A stretch of DNA of 64,000 nt from Achromobacter piechaudii NBRC 102461 (GTDB taxonomy: Bacteria > Pseudomonadota > Gammaproteobacteria > Burkholderiales > Burkholderiaceae_B). The notes below the pieces were generated by a model that saw only the letters and a program-made list of their open reading frames with translations, made no database searches and had not been told where the DNA came from. Below are positions 1 to 12,179 of this stretch, piece after piece. The first letter of the stretch is position 1, and each line of letters opens with the position of its first letter. Where the stretch lies: the NCBI RefSeq assembly GCF_001571245.1, contig NZ_BCTK01000012.1, positions 124,001-188,000 on the forward strand, in the 5' to 3' direction. The translations under genes and the position numbers were made by a program.

Positions 1-732
1 TCGGGCATCGGCTTTTTCACCCGCTTTTTCGGCGGCATGCTGGCGCGCAGCGGAATCATCTTCTCGCGCCCCCGCCTGGTGTCCCAGCAAGTCCATTTCA
101 TCGGCAACTATTCGCTGCTCATCATTGCCGTGTCGGGCATGTTCGTGGGCTTCGTGCTGGGGCTGCAAGGCTATTACACGCTGAACCGCTACGGCTCCGA
201 AGAGGCGCTGGGCTTGCTGGTGGCGCTGTCGCTGGTGCGCGAGCTTGGCCCCGTCGTGACCGCGCTGCTGTTCGCGGGGCGTGCGGGCACGTCGCTGACC
301 GCCGAAATCGGCCTGATGAAAGCGGGCGAACAGCTGTCGGCCATGGAAGTGATGGCCGTCGATCCCATTCGCCGCGTGCTGGTGCCGCGCTTGTGGGGCG
401 GCATCATCGCCATGCCCATCCTGGCGGCGGTGTTCTCGATGGTCGGCGTGCTGGGCGGCTGGGTCGTCGGGGTCCTGATGATCGGCGTGGACGCGGGCGC
501 GTTCTGGTCGCAAATGCAAAATGGTGTCGACGTCTGGAACGACGTCGCCAACGGCGTCATCAAGAGCGTGGTGTTCGGCATCACGGTCACGCTGGTCGCG
601 CTTTATGAAGGCTGGCAGGCCAAGCCCACCCCGGAAGGCGTGGCGCGCGCCACCACGCGCACCGTGGTCGTGGGTTCCCTGGCGGTACTTGGGCTGGACT
701 TCCTGCTCACCGCCTTGATGTTTGGAAATTGA
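1..732 (+). CDS. mlaE: MlaE, phospholipid ABC transporter permease (5' end outside window)
   Basis: The reading frame is open from the first base, so the N-terminus is missing; 243 residues are present, against about 260 in the family. It is the inner-membrane permease of the Mla system, which moves phospholipid between inner and outer membrane. The cytoplasmic coupling segment typical of MlaE ([10 protein letters not shown], then AMEVMAVDP) is present, flanked by several hydrophobic helices. It is followed after 12 nt by mlaD, and mlaA and mlaC lie further on, which confirms the assignment. The ATPase gene mlaF should lie just upstream of the window. Confidence 0.95.
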   Translation, partial: SGIGFFTRFFGGMLARSGIIFSRPRLVSQQVHFIGNYSLLIIAVSGMFVGFVLGLQGYYTLNRYGSEEALGLLVALSLVRELGPVVTALLFAGRAGTSLTAEIGLMKAGEQLSAMEVMAVDPIRRVLVPRLWGGIIAMPILAAVFSMVGVLGGWVVGVLMIGVDAGAFWSQMQNGVDVWNDVANGVIKSVVFGITVTLVALYEGWQAKPTPEGVARATTRTVVVGSLAVLGLDFLLTALMFGN

Positions 733-744
733 AACGGATTGATC

Positions 745-1242
745 ATGTCACGCGAAAAAACCGACTTCTGGGTAGGCCTGTTCGTACTGCTGGGCGCGGT
801 CGCGCTCGCGTTCCTGGCGTTGCGGGCCGGCAACCTCAGCACCTTTTCCTTCGCCCCCACCTATACGCTTTCCGCCAACTTCGATAACGTGGGCGGCCTG
901 AAGCCGCGCGCGGCCGTCAAAAGCGCCGGCGTCGTGGTGGGCCGCGTGTCCAGCATCACCTTCGACGACAAGACCTTCCAGGCGGTCGTGTCGGTGAATC
1001 TGGAAAAAGCTTACCAATTCCCCAAGGACACCTCGGCCTCGATCCTCACGTCCGGCCTGCTGGGCGAGCAGTACCTTGGCCTGACGGCGGGCAGCGAAGA
1101 AGAGAACTTTACCGACGGCGGAAAAATCCGCTATACACAGAGCGCGGTCGTGCTGGAGCAGCTGATCAGCCAGTTCCTGTACGGTTCGGCAGAAAAGCAA
1201 GGCGCTTCGTCGCCCGAACCCGCCGCGAAGACGCCAAATTAA
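745..1242 (+). CDS. mlaD: MlaD, MCE-domain lipid-binding protein
   Basis: 165 residues. One N-terminal transmembrane helix (about residues 7-27) anchors a periplasmic MCE domain (about 38-115; NVGGLKPRAAVKSAGVVVG is typical of the family). MlaD forms a hexameric ring on MlaE and passes lipid to and from MlaC. A TTG two codons upstream (739) is also open, but the ATG at 745 gives the usual MSREKTDF-type start. The short C-terminal tail is rich in Ala, Pro and Ser. It lies between mlaE and mlaA in the usual Burkholderiales order. Confidence 0.95.
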   Translation: MSREKTDFWVGLFVLLGAVALAFLALRAGNLSTFSFAPTYTLSANFDNVGGLKPRAAVKSAGVVVGRVSSITFDDKTFQAVVSVNLEKAYQFPKDTSASILTSGLLGEQYLGLTAGSEEENFTDGGKIRYTQSAVVLEQLISQFLYGSAEKQGASSPEPAAKTPN

Positions 1243-1323
1243 AGACGATGCGAAAGACGCTGTAACTGCGCAACGCCTCGACATCGCAATAACATAAGAA
1301 TCGTTGATAGGGACCTCCTGATC

Positions 1324-2124
1324 ATGAACAAGAACGCATATTCCCGAATTGCCACCATCGCGGCGGCGGGTGTCCTGATGGCCGGCTGCGCCGCGCCGCA
1401 GAACCCGGACCCGCGCGATCCGTGGGAAGGCTTCAACCGGGGCGTCTACAAGTTCAATGACACGGTCGACCGCGCTGTGTTCAAGCCCGTCGCCCAGGCC
1501 TACACCTTCGTCACGCCGCAGCCGGTGCGCAGCTGCGTGCACAACATCTTCAGCAACGTCAGCGATCTGTGGTCCGGCACGAACAGCTTCCTGCAAGGTC
1601 GCGGCCATGACTTCGTGAACACGCTGGGCCGCTTCCTGTTCAACACCACCATGGGCGTGGGCGGCTGTTTCGACGTCGCCTCGGCCAATGGCGCGCGCAA
1701 GATCCCGAACGACTTCGGCACGACGCTGGGCGTGTGGGGCTTCGGCCAGGGCCCGTACCTGGTGCTGCCGTTCTTCGGTTCGTCCAGCGTGCGCGACGGT
1801 GTGGGCCTGGCGGGCGACTTCGCCGGCACCACCTACGGCTACATGGGCATCGATTCCATCGACAACGTGCGCCTGCGCAATTCGCTGTGGGGCCTGCGCA
1901 TCGTCGATACGCGCGCCAGCCTGCTGAGCGCCACCGACACGATCGACCGCGTGGCGCTGGATCCGTACAGCTTCATCCGCGACGCCTATCTGCAACGCCG
2001 CAATGCCATGGTGCTGGGCCAGCGCGTCGACGACGAAGCTTTCCTGCCCAACTACGAAGACGACGAGGGCGATGCCCCTGCCGCCGGCAAGGCCGCCCCG
2101 GCGCCCGTGCCTGCAACCAAGTAA
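1324..2124 (+). CDS. mlaA: MlaA (VacJ) outer-membrane lipoprotein
   Basis: 266 residues. A lipoprotein signal peptide ends in the lipobox LMAGC (Cys22), followed by the conserved DPWEGFNR start of the VacJ domain. MlaA sits in the outer membrane with porins and removes misplaced phospholipid from the outer leaflet, handing it to MlaC. The C-terminal tail is acidic, then Ala/Pro-rich (about residues 245-266). It lies 81 nt after mlaD, with only a weak Shine-Dalgarno sequence in between, so it is probably co-transcribed. Placing mlaA inside the mla operon is normal in beta- but not in enteric gammaproteobacteria. Confidence 0.95.
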   Translation: MNKNAYSRIATIAAAGVLMAGCAAPQNPDPRDPWEGFNRGVYKFNDTVDRAVFKPVAQAYTFVTPQPVRSCVHNIFSNVSDLWSGTNSFLQGRGHDFVNTLGRFLFNTTMGVGGCFDVASANGARKIPNDFGTTLGVWGFGQGPYLVLPFFGSSSVRDGVGLAGDFAGTTYGYMGIDSIDNVRLRNSLWGLRIVDTRASLLSATDTIDRVALDPYSFIRDAYLQRRNAMVLGQRVDDEAFLPNYEDDEGDAPAAGKAAPAPVPATK

Positions 2125-2163
2125 GCTGTCGGCTTGCAATCATCGGTACCGTAAGGAGTTTTG

Positions 2164-2793
2164 ATGCGATTTGCTTTTGTTTCCCTGATGCAACGGTTGG
2201 CCTTCGCGGGCCTTATCGGCCTTGCCGCAGCCAGCGCTGCACAGGCCAAGCCAGACCCCAACGGCGCGCCCGACCAATTCGTCCTCGCCACCGCCAACGA
2301 AGCGCTTGACGTGCTCAAGGCCGACGGTGCGGTCAAAGCCGGCAACACCGCGCGCATCAACGAAGTGGTCAATCAGCACATCCTGCCCTACGTCAACTTC
2401 CAGAAGACCACGCGCCTGGCCGCTGGCCGTTTCTGGCGCCAGGCGTCTGACCAGCAGAAGAAAGCCTTGGCCGACGCCTTTCGCGGAACGCTGGTGCGCA
2501 CCTATAGCGGCGCGCTGACCCGCGTCACGCCCAGCACCACCGTCAAGGCGCTGCCGTTCCGTGGCGACCCCAAGGCCGATGATGTGGTCGTGCGCACGCT
2601 GATCAGCCAGTCCAACGGCCAGCCCACTGGCGTGGACTACCGCCTGGAAAAGACGCCGCAAGGCTGGAAGATCTACGACATGAACGTCGAAGGCATCTGG
2701 CTGATCGAGAACTACCGCAATCAGTTCGCGCAGCAGATCAACCAGAACGGTATCGACGGGCTGATCCAGGCCCTGAACCAGCGCAACCAATAA
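2164..2793 (+). CDS. mlaC: MlaC, periplasmic phospholipid shuttle
   Basis: 209 residues with a Sec signal peptide ending near AQA-KP (about residue 28), followed by a toluene-tolerance/Ttg2D-type lipid-binding domain. MlaC carries phospholipid across the periplasm between MlaA and MlaD. The start at 2164 is chosen because the AAGGAG at 2153-2158 lies 5 nt upstream; the in-frame TTG at 2161 would be too close. It is the last gene of the mla operon: a strong hairpin follows, and no STAS-domain mlaB follows as might be expected. Confidence 0.94.
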   Translation: MRFAFVSLMQRLAFAGLIGLAAASAAQAKPDPNGAPDQFVLATANEALDVLKADGAVKAGNTARINEVVNQHILPYVNFQKTTRLAAGRFWRQASDQQKKALADAFRGTLVRTYSGALTRVTPSTTVKALPFRGDPKADDVVVRTLISQSNGQPTGVDYRLEKTPQGWKIYDMNVEGIWLIENYRNQFAQQINQNGIDGLIQALNQRNQ

Positions 2794-2814
2794 GTTTCCG
2801 GTTTCGGCTGTCTT

Positions 2815-2856
2815 CGGCCCGGCGCGCCCCTCAAAGGCCCGCCGGGCCGATTATTT
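2815..2856 (+). terminator. Rho-independent terminator after mlaC
   Basis: A perfect 10-bp inverted repeat, CGGCCCGGCG (2815-2824) and CGCCGGGCCG (2840-2849), is followed by the T-rich ATTATTT. It lies 22 nt after the mlaC stop and upstream of the next promoter. Confidence 0.75.
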
Positions 2857-2903
2857 CGGGGACAGATAATCCGGCATTCCCCACGCGCACCGGGGCCATA
2901 GGC

Positions 2904-2931
2904 GCTTGCCGTCACGGCGCGCTTATATAAT
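2904..2931 (+). promoter_or_regulatory. Sigma-70-type promoter for the yadGH-like/murA/his/tat array
   Basis: A perfect -10 hexamer TATAAT lies at 2926-2931. The best -35 match, TTGCCG at 2906-2911, leaves only a 14-nt spacer, so the -35 is uncertain. The predicted transcript starts about 30 nt before the ATG at 2968. No other convincing promoter was seen before tatC. Confidence 0.6.
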
Positions 2932-2967
2932 GATCAATTCGCTCTTTTCGGGCACTCCCCCGCCGTC

Positions 2968-3780
2968 ATGTCAGCCGTCAGTCTAGAAAACGTCTCCAAG
3001 ATCTACTCGCCGCGTGTGCGCGGCTGGCAGAAACTGCTTGGGCGCAAGCCCGCCCCCGGCTTTCAAGCGCTGGACAATGTCAGCCTGAATATCGAACACG
3101 GCGAATTCTTCGGCTTGCTCGGGCCCAACGGCGCCGGCAAGACCACGCTGATCTCGATTCTTGCCGGCCTGGCGCATGCCACCTCCGGACGCGCCAGCGT
3201 CTGTGGATACGACGTCGTCTCCGACTACAAGTCGGCGCGGCGCGCGCTGGGCGTGGTGCCCCAAGAGCTGGTCTACGATCCTTTCTTCACGGTGCGCGAA
3301 ACGCTGCGCATCCAGTCCGGCTATTTCGGGCTGCGCAACAACGATGACTGGATCGACGAAATCCTGTTCAACCTGGGGCTGGCCGACAAGGCCAACAACA
3401 ACATGCGCGCGCTGTCCGGCGGCATGAAACGCCGCGTGCTGGTGGCTCAGGCGCTGGTGCATCGCCCGCCGGTCATCGTGCTGGACGAGCCCACCGCGGG
3501 CGTGGACGTCGATCTGCGCCGCACGCTGTGGGAATTCATCTCGCGCCTGAACAAGGCCGGCCACACCATCATGCTGACCACGCACTACCTGGAAGAAGCG
3601 GAAGCCCTGTGCGGCCGCATCGCCATGCTCAAGCGCGGCCGTGTCGTCGCGCTGGACACCACGCAGGCGCTGATGGCGCGCGTGGGCGGCGTTGACCTGG
3701 AAGACGCGTTCGTGCGCATCATGCACCAGGGCGATGAGCCCGCCGCGCCCGCCCTGCAACCCGAAGAGATCTCGTCATGA
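2968..3780 (+). CDS. ABC-2 type exporter ATP-binding protein (YadG-like)
   Basis: 270 residues, a single ABC ATPase. Walker A GPNGAGKTT (residues 52-60), signature LSGGMKRR and Walker B VIVLDEPTAG are all intact. It should energise the permease encoded immediately downstream, with which it overlaps by 4 nt (ATGA). The pair resembles YadG/YadH and multidrug/polysaccharide ABC-2 exporters; the substrate is unknown. A stretch rich in basic residues (about 15-28) is inserted before the usual first strand. It is the first gene of the long array ending at tatC. Confidence 0.9.
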   Translation: MSAVSLENVSKIYSPRVRGWQKLLGRKPAPGFQALDNVSLNIEHGEFFGLLGPNGAGKTTLISILAGLAHATSGRASVCGYDVVSDYKSARRALGVVPQELVYDPFFTVRETLRIQSGYFGLRNNDDWIDEILFNLGLADKANNNMRALSGGMKRRVLVAQALVHRPPVIVLDEPTAGVDVDLRRTLWEFISRLNKAGHTIMLTTHYLEEAEALCGRIAMLKRGRVVALDTTQALMARVGGVDLEDAFVRIMHQGDEPAAPALQPEEISS

Positions 3781-4589
3781 CGCAATCCAACGCGACCGCC
3801 AGCCAACCGCTGGTGCAGCCCCGCCTGGATGCGGGTTCCGGCTTTCCCACGCTGCTGCGCAAGGAATTGCTGCGCTTCTGGAAGGTGGGTTTCCAGACCA
3901 TCGCCGCGCCCGTCATCACGGCGCTGCTGTATCTGCTGGTCTTCGCGCACGTGCTGGAAGGGCGCCTGATGGTCTATGGCACCGTGCCGTACACCGCGTT
4001 CCTGATCCCCGGCCTCATGATGATGAGCATGCTGCAGAACGCGTTCGCCAATCCGTCCTCGTCGCTGATCCAAAGCCGCATCACGGGCAATCTGGTGTTC
4101 ATGCTGCTGCCGCCGCTGTCGCACCGCGACATCTTCGGCGCCTTCGTGCTGGCGGCCGTCGTGCGCGGCCTGACGGTTGGCGTGTTCGTCTGGTTCGTCG
4201 CGCTGTGCTTCGTATCGCTGGTGCCTGCCCATCCGCTCTGGCTGTTGGTCTTCGCGGTGCTGTCCTGCGGCATCATGGCCGTGCTGGGCGTGGTTGCGGG
4301 CCTGTGGTCCGAAAAATTCGACCAGCTGGCCGCCTTCCAGAATTTCCTGATCATGCCCGCGACGTTCCTGTCCGGCGTGTTCTATTCCATTCACACCCTG
4401 CCGCCTTTCTGGCAGGCCGTGTCCCACTGGAACCCCATCTTCTACGCCATCGACGGTTTCCGCTTCGGATTCTTCTCGGTGTCGGACGTCTCGCCCTGGC
4501 GCAGCCTGGCGGTGGTGACGGGGGTATTCCTGGCGCTCTCGCTTTACGCGCTGCGGCTTCTGGCCAGCGGCTACAAACTCAGGAACTGA
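3777..4589 (+). CDS. ABC-2 type exporter permease (YadH-like)
   Basis: 270 residues with about six hydrophobic helices and the ABC-2 family end motif (NFLIMPATFLSGVFY, then HWNPIFYAIDGFR). It forms the membrane part of the exporter with the preceding ATPase (ATGA overlap). Its position between the mla genes and ibaG-murA suggests a cell-envelope role, but nothing in the sequence identifies the substrate. Confidence 0.9.
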   Translation: MTQSNATASQPLVQPRLDAGSGFPTLLRKELLRFWKVGFQTIAAPVITALLYLLVFAHVLEGRLMVYGTVPYTAFLIPGLMMMSMLQNAFANPSSSLIQSRITGNLVFMLLPPLSHRDIFGAFVLAAVVRGLTVGVFVWFVALCFVSLVPAHPLWLLVFAVLSCGIMAVLGVVAGLWSEKFDQLAAFQNFLIMPATFLSGVFYSIHTLPPFWQAVSHWNPIFYAIDGFRFGFFSVSDVSPWRSLAVVTGVFLALSLYALRLLASGYKLRN

Positions 4590-4594
4590 CGTCC

Positions 4595-6779
<2,185 letters not shown>

Positions 6780-6833
6780 CCCCCGCCCGCCGCGAACCCG
6801 CGGCGGCCGCTTTCCGCTTTGCTCCATGACGCC

Positions 6834-8138
6834 ATGGCCCTGATCAATCGTCTCGACTCCCGCGATCCCGGATTCAAATCCGCCCTGTCCAAGCTGCTGG
6901 CCTTCGAGGCCACCGAGGACGAGTCCATCGACCGCGCCGCCGCCAACATCCTGGCCGACGTGCGCACGCGCGGCGACGCCGCCCTGGTGGAATACACGCA
7001 GCGCTTTGACCGCATGCCCGACGCATCGGCCGGCACGCTTGAAATTCCCAAGGCCGATTGGCACGCCGCGCTGGCCACGCTGCCCGCTGCCCAGCGCAAC
7101 GCGCTGGAAGCCGCCGCCGACCGCGTGCGCGGCTATCACGAGCGTCAGCTTGCCCAGACCTGGACCTACACCGAGGCCGACGGCACGATGCTGGGCCAGC
7201 AGGTCACCCCGCTGGATCGCGTGGGCCTGTACGTGCCGGGCGGCAAGGCCGCGTATCCGTCTTCCGTGCTGATGAACGCCATTCCCGCCAAGGTCGCGGG
7301 CGTGCAGGAACTGGTCATGGTCACGCCCACGCCCGACGGCGTGCGCAACCCCATCGTGCTGGCCGCGGCCGCCATTGGCGGCGTGGACCGCGTGTTCGCC
7401 ATCGGCGGCGCGCAAGCCGTGGGCGCGCTGGCCTACGGCACCGCCACCGTGCCCGCCGTGGACAAGATCGTCGGACCGGGCAACGCCTATGTCGCCGCCG
7501 CCAAGCGCCGCGTGTTCGGCGTGGTCGGCATCGACATGATTGCCGGCCCCAGCGAAATCCTGGTCATCTGCGACGGCAAGACGCCGGCCGACTGGATCGC
7601 CATGGACTTGTTCTCGCAGGCCGAGCACGACGAGCTGGCGCAGTCCATCCTGCTCTGTCCGGACGCCGCGTTCATCGAAGAAGTCGAGGCCGCCATCGCG
7701 CGCCTCTTGCCCACGATGCCGCGCGCCGACATCCTGCGTGTCAGCCTGGCCAACCGTGGCGCGCTGATCCAGGTGCAGAGCCTGGAAGAGGCCTGCGAGA
7801 TCGCCAACGACATCGCGCCCGAGCACTTGGAAATTTCCACCGAACAACCTGAAATCTGGACCGCGAAGATCCGCCATGCCGGCGCCATCTTCATGGGCCG
7901 TTTCAGCTCGGAAGCGCTGGGCGACTATTGCGCCGGCCCGAACCACGTGCTGCCCACGTCGCGTACGGCGCGCTTCTCGTCGCCGCTGGGCGTGTACGAC
8001 TTCCAGAAGCGTTCCAGCCTGATCCAGGTATCGCACCAGGGCGCGCAAACGCTCGGCCGCATCGCCGCCGAACTGGCGCTGGGCGAGGGCCTGCAAGCCC
8101 ACGCCGCCAGCGCTCAGTACCGGATCGACAAGCCATGA
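6834..8138 (+). CDS. hisD: Histidinol dehydrogenase HisD
   Basis: 434 residues. It catalyses the last two oxidations from L-histidinol to histidine with NAD and zinc. Family motifs are intact: the catalytic Glu-His pair in APEHLEI, the Zn-ligand region [11 protein letters not shown], and [11 protein letters not shown]. The start ATG at 6834 (MALINRLDS) matches the family; an upstream TTG at 6819 is in frame but less likely. A 54-nt GC-rich gap separates it from hisG, and it overlaps hisC by 4 nt. Confidence 0.95.
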   Translation: MALINRLDSRDPGFKSALSKLLAFEATEDESIDRAAANILADVRTRGDAALVEYTQRFDRMPDASAGTLEIPKADWHAALATLPAAQRNALEAAADRVRGYHERQLAQTWTYTEADGTMLGQQVTPLDRVGLYVPGGKAAYPSSVLMNAIPAKVAGVQELVMVTPTPDGVRNPIVLAAAAIGGVDRVFAIGGAQAVGALAYGTATVPAVDKIVGPGNAYVAAAKRRVFGVVGIDMIAGPSEILVICDGKTPADWIAMDLFSQAEHDELAQSILLCPDAAFIEEVEAAIARLLPTMPRADILRVSLANRGALIQVQSLEEACEIANDIAPEHLEISTEQPEIWTAKIRHAGAIFMGRFSSEALGDYCAGPNHVLPTSRTARFSSPLGVYDFQKRSSLIQVSHQGAQTLGRIAAELALGEGLQAHAASAQYRIDKP

Positions 8139-9241
8139 GCGCGGCCCCGGCGGCAGATGTCGCTGGCCGCATCGCGGGCACCGTGCGCGCGGACATCCGC
8201 GAACTCGCCGCCTACCCGGTTGCGCACGCGGACGGCTGCATCAAGCTGGACGCGATGGAATGTCCCTACGAGCTGCCCGAGTCGGTGCGCGACGACATCG
8301 CCCGCACCGTGCGCGACACGGCGCTGAACCGCTATCCCGCCGCCGACCTGTCCGCCTTGCAAGCGGCCATCAAGACCGCTTTCGGCGTGCCGGCGGCAGC
8401 CGACGTGCTGTTTGGCAACGGCTCTGATGAACTGATCCACATCGTCGTCCAGGCGTGCTGTGCGCCGGGCGACGTGGTGATGTCGCCGTGGCCCTCGTTC
8501 GTCTATTTCGACATGGCGGCGCGCTTTGACCATGCGCGCTTCGTGGGCGTGCCGCTGACCGCCGACCTGACCCTGGATCTGCCGGCGATGCTGGCCGCCA
8601 TGCGCGAGCACCAGCCCAAGGTGGTGTTCCTGGCCGTGCCCAACAATCCCACCGGCGGCCTCTGGTCCGACGAGGACGTCGCCGCCATCGTCGACGCCGC
8701 GCCGGGCCTGGTGGTGCTGGACGAGGCCTACCAGCCCTTCGCCGAGCACACCTGGATGCCGCGCGTGCTGGACGCGCCCAACGTGGTGGTCATGCGCACG
8801 GTCTCCAAGATCGGCCTGGCCGGCCTGCGTTTTGGGTATCTGGCCGGCCATCCGGACTGGATCGTCGAACTGAACAAGCTGCGCCCGCCCTACAACCTGG
8901 ACGTGCTGACGCAAGCCACGTTGATGACGGTGCTGCGCCACAAGGCCGTGCTGGACGAACAGGCCGCGCGCCTGCGCGCCGACCGCGAACCGCTGGCGGC
9001 GGCGCTGGCCGCCTTGCCCGGCGTCAGGGTATTCCCTTCCGCCGGCAACTTCGTACTCGCCCGCTTTTCCGGCAAGCTGGATGGCAACGCCGTGCATCTT
9101 GCGCTGAAAACGCGCAAAATATTGATTCGCAACTTTTCCAACGCCCATCCGCTCCTGGCAAACTGCCTGCGCATCTCGGTGGGCGCCCCGGCCGAGAACG
9201 CCGCCTTGCTGGCTGCCCTGCAAGAGATTTTGAGTGCTTAA
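8135..9241 (+). CDS. hisC: Histidinol-phosphate aminotransferase HisC
   Basis: 368 residues, a class I/II PLP aminotransferase that converts imidazole-acetol phosphate and glutamate to histidinol phosphate. The PLP lysine is Lys225 in [14 protein letters not shown], and NNPTGG and VLDEAY are intact. The ATG overlaps the hisD stop (ATGA). The frame stays open further upstream, but the start is fixed by this coupling and by the N-terminus typical of the family. Confidence 0.95.
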   Translation: MSAAPAADVAGRIAGTVRADIRELAAYPVAHADGCIKLDAMECPYELPESVRDDIARTVRDTALNRYPAADLSALQAAIKTAFGVPAAADVLFGNGSDELIHIVVQACCAPGDVVMSPWPSFVYFDMAARFDHARFVGVPLTADLTLDLPAMLAAMREHQPKVVFLAVPNNPTGGLWSDEDVAAIVDAAPGLVVLDEAYQPFAEHTWMPRVLDAPNVVVMRTVSKIGLAGLRFGYLAGHPDWIVELNKLRPPYNLDVLTQATLMTVLRHKAVLDEQAARLRADREPLAAALAALPGVRVFPSAGNFVLARFSGKLDGNAVHLALKTRKILIRNFSNAHPLLANCLRISVGAPAENAALLAALQEILSA

Positions 9242-9242
9242 C

Positions 9243-9830
9243 ATGCGTACCGCAGAGATCACCCGCAACACCAACGAAACCCGCATCCGCGTGGCCATCA
9301 ATATCGACGGCACCGGCAAGCAGACGATCGATACGGGCGTGCCTTTCCTGGACCACATGCTGGACCAGATCGCACGCCATGGCCTGATCGACCTGGACAT
9401 CAAGGCCGAGGGCGACCTGCACATCGACGCGCACCACACGGTCGAAGACGTTGGCATCACGCTGGGCATGGCCATCGCCAAGGCCGTCGGCACCAAGGCC
9501 GGCCTGCGCCGCTACGGCCATGCGTATGTGCCGCTGGACGAAGCGCTGTCGCGCGTCGTGGTGGACTTCTCGGGCCGTCCCGGCCTGGAATATCACATCC
9601 CCTTCACGCGCGCGCACATCGGCAATTTCGATGTAGACCTCACGCGTGAGTTCTTCCAGGGGCTGGTGAACCACGCGCTGATCACGCTGCATATCGACAA
9701 CCTGCGCGGCTTCAACGCCCACCATCAGGCGGAAACCGTGTTCAAGGCCTGTGGCCGCGCGCTGCGCATGGCCATGGAAGTCGATCCGCGCATGGGCGAC
9801 GTCGTGCCCTCCACCAAGGGCGTGCTGTAA
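9243..9830 (+). CDS. hisB: Imidazoleglycerol-phosphate dehydratase HisB (monofunctional)
   Basis: 195 residues. Only the dehydratase is present, not the enteric fusion with histidinol phosphatase. Both metal-binding His-rich motifs are present: [11 protein letters not shown] and [12 protein letters not shown], plus [11 protein letters not shown]. The ATG at 9243 begins one base after the hisC stop; a GTG at 9234 is in frame but would overlap hisC. Confidence 0.95.
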   Translation: MRTAEITRNTNETRIRVAINIDGTGKQTIDTGVPFLDHMLDQIARHGLIDLDIKAEGDLHIDAHHTVEDVGITLGMAIAKAVGTKAGLRRYGHAYVPLDEALSRVVVDFSGRPGLEYHIPFTRAHIGNFDVDLTREFFQGLVNHALITLHIDNLRGFNAHHQAETVFKACGRALRMAMEVDPRMGDVVPSTKGVL

Positions 9831-9864
9831 CGTTCGCCAACCCCAACGCAGCAGGCAAAAAGAA

Positions 9865-10563
9865 GTGACCACTATCGCCATCGTCGACTACGGAATGGGC
9901 AATTTCCATTCCGTCGCACGCGCCCTGAAGTTCGCCGCCCCCGACGCGGACGTCCGCATCTGCAACCAGCCCAAAGACATCGACGCGGCCGACCGCGTGG
10001 TGTTCCCCGGCCAGGGCGCGATGGCGGACTGCATGCGCACCCTGAACGAATCCGGCCTGCGCGAAGCCGTCGTGCGCGCCGCCCGCAACAAGCCCCTGTT
10101 GGGCGTGTGCGTGGGCGAGCAGATGCTGTTCGAGTCCAGCGAAGAAGGCGGCACCTCGTGCCTGGGACTGTTCCCGGGCGTCGTGCGCCGTTTCGCCGGT
10201 CCGCGTTTTGCCGACCTGATCCCCGCCGATGACGAAGCCTGCCTGGCCGACACCGGCGAGGCTGGCTTGGCCGACACCCGTCCCGAACGACTCAAAGTGC
10301 CGCACATGGGATGGAACAAAGTCCGCCAGACGCGCTCTCATCCCATCTGGGACGGCATTCCGGACGACACGCACTTCTATTTCGTCCATAGTTACTACGC
10401 CGATCCGGACGATTCCAGCCTGACAGTTGGTGAAACCGATTATGGCGTCGCCTTTACCTGCGCAGTGGCGGCGGCTAACATTTTCGCGGTGCAGTTCCAC
10501 CCCGAGAAGAGCGCCGAGCACGGTTTGCGCCTGTATCGCAATTTTGTAGACTGGCAGCCGTAG
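9865..10563 (+). CDS. hisH: Imidazole glycerol phosphate synthase glutaminase subunit HisH
   Basis: 232 residues from a GTG start that directly precedes [15 protein letters not shown]. HisH releases ammonia from glutamine and feeds it to HisF. The catalytic Cys lies in GVCVGEQM, and the His-Glu dyad in VQFHPEKS. It is longer than the usual 200-215 residues because of an insert between the nucleophile domain and the conserved PHMGWN, containing an imperfect internal duplication ([16 protein letters not shown]). The neighbouring his genes support the call. Confidence 0.94.
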   Translation: MTTIAIVDYGMGNFHSVARALKFAAPDADVRICNQPKDIDAADRVVFPGQGAMADCMRTLNESGLREAVVRAARNKPLLGVCVGEQMLFESSEEGGTSCLGLFPGVVRRFAGPRFADLIPADDEACLADTGEAGLADTRPERLKVPHMGWNKVRQTRSHPIWDGIPDDTHFYFVHSYYADPDDSSLTVGETDYGVAFTCAVAAANIFAVQFHPEKSAEHGLRLYRNFVDWQP

Positions 10564-10618
10564 GCCCAGAGCCCCAAGCGCCAGCCCATTCAACCCCCTT
10601 TCTTTTTTGCTGCCCACC

Positions 10619-11359
10619 ATGCTGCTGATCCCCGCCATCGATCTTAAAGACGGGCGCTGCGTGCGCCTGCGCCAGGGTGACCTGGACGATGCAACGGTGT
10701 TCTCCGAAGACCCCGCCGCCATGGCCACCCGCTGGCTCGACCAAGGCGCGCGCCGCCTGCATCTGGTCGACCTGAACGGCGCCGTTGCCGGAAAGCCCAA
10801 GAACGAAGCGCCCATCAAGGCCATCCTGGACGCCGTTGGCGACGATATCCCCGTGCAGATCGGCGGCGGCATTCGCGACCTCGACACCATCGAACGCTAC
10901 CTTGACGCCGGCATCTCCTACGTGATCATCGGCACCGCCGCGGTCAAGAACCCGGGCTTCCTGCAAGACGCCTGCGGCGCTTTCCCCGGCCAGATCATCG
11001 TCGGCCTGGACGCGCGCGACGGCAAGATCGCCACCGACGGCTGGAGCAAGCTGACCCGCCACGACGTGCTGGACCTGGCCAAGAAGTTCGAAGACTACGG
11101 CTGCGAAGCCATCATCTACACCGACATCGGCCGTGACGGCATGCTGTCGGGCGTGAACGTCGAAGCCACGGTTCGCCTGGCCCAGCACGTGCGCATCCCC
11201 GTGTACGCTTCGGGCGGCATCGCCGGCATCCAGGACATCGAAGCCCTGTGCGCCGTCGAGGAAGAGGGCGTCGAAGGCGCCATCCTGGGCCGCAGCATCT
11301 ACGAAGGCACGCTTGACTTCCAGGCCGCCCAGGCGCGCGCCGACGAATTGGCAAAATGA
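10619..11359 (+). CDS. hisA: ProFAR isomerase HisA
   Basis: 246 residues, a TIM barrel that isomerises ProFAR to PRFAR. The phosphate-binding motifs of the two half-barrels (IGGGIRD near the middle, ASGGIAG near the end) and the catalytic Asp in IPAIDLKDG are intact. An in-frame TTG at 10607 is rejected in favour of the ATG at 10619. It overlaps hisF by 4 nt. Confidence 0.96.
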   Translation: MLLIPAIDLKDGRCVRLRQGDLDDATVFSEDPAAMATRWLDQGARRLHLVDLNGAVAGKPKNEAPIKAILDAVGDDIPVQIGGGIRDLDTIERYLDAGISYVIIGTAAVKNPGFLQDACGAFPGQIIVGLDARDGKIATDGWSKLTRHDVLDLAKKFEDYGCEAIIYTDIGRDGMLSGVNVEATVRLAQHVRIPVYASGGIAGIQDIEALCAVEEEGVEGAILGRSIYEGTLDFQAAQARADELAK

Positions 11360-12177
11360 CCATCTCCACCCGCAGCACCGAGGCCGGCGCGCCCGTACAA
11401 AGCGCGCTGACCCGCCGCATCATCCCCTGCCTCGACGTCACCGCCGGTCGCGTCGTCAAGGGCGTGAACTTCGTCAACCTGCTGGACGCGGGCGACCCCG
11501 TCGAGATCGCCCGCCGTTACAACGAGCAGGGCGCCGACGAACTAACCTTCCTGGACATCACCGCCACCAGCGATGGCCGCGACCTGATCCTGCCCATCAT
11601 CGAGCAGGTGGCCTCGCAGGTCTTCATTCCGCTGACGGTGGGCGGCGGCGTGCGCCAGGTGTCCGACATCCAGCGCCTGCTCAATGCCGGCGCGGACAAG
11701 ATCAGCATCAACAGCGCGGCCGTGGCCAATCCCGAACTGGTGCGCGCCGCGTCCGATTACCACGGCTCGCAGTGCGTGGTGGTGGCCATCGACGCACGCC
11801 GCGTATCGGCAGAAGGCGAACCGGCGCGCTGGGAAGTCTTCACGCATGGCGGCCGCAAGGCCACCGGGCTGGACGCCGTGGCCTGGGCGCGCCGCATGGC
11901 CGCCTACGGCGCGGGTGAAATCCTCTTGACCAGCATGGACCGCGACGGCACCAAGTCCGGTTTCGACCTGGAATTGACGCGCGCCGTGTCCGATGCGGTG
12001 CCGGTTCCCGTCATCGCCTCCGGCGGCGTGGGCAACCTCCAGCACCTGGCCGATGGCGTCACCACCGGCCGCGCCAGCGCCGTGCTGGCCGCCAGCATCT
12101 TCCACTTTGGCCAGCACACCGTTGGCGAGTGCAAACGCTTCATGGCCGAACAAGGCATTTCCGTACGGTTGGACTAA
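11356..12177 (+). CDS. hisF: Imidazole glycerol phosphate synthase cyclase subunit HisF
   Basis: 273 residues, a TIM barrel paralogous to HisA. With HisH it makes imidazole glycerol phosphate and [20 protein letters not shown] carries the catalytic Asp, and [12 protein letters not shown] and ASGGVGN are intact. The N-terminus carries about 17 residues before [10 protein letters not shown] that many homologues lack; the ATGA overlap with hisA supports this start. Confidence 0.96.
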   Translation: MTISTRSTEAGAPVQSALTRRIIPCLDVTAGRVVKGVNFVNLLDAGDPVEIARRYNEQGADELTFLDITATSDGRDLILPIIEQVASQVFIPLTVGGGVRQVSDIQRLLNAGADKISINSAAVANPELVRAASDYHGSQCVVVAIDARRVSAEGEPARWEVFTHGGRKATGLDAVAWARRMAAYGAGEILLTSMDRDGTKSGFDLELTRAVSDAVPVPVIASGGVGNLQHLADGVTTGRASAVLAASIFHFGQHTVGECKRFMAEQGISVRLD

Positions 12178-12179
12178 CT

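Noticed and set aside
748..2139. 463-codon minus-strand open frame over mlaD and mlaA
   Set aside because: High GC leaves long shadow frames. The translation is rich in His, Arg, Gln and Ala with no domain, and two well-supported genes lie on the other strand.
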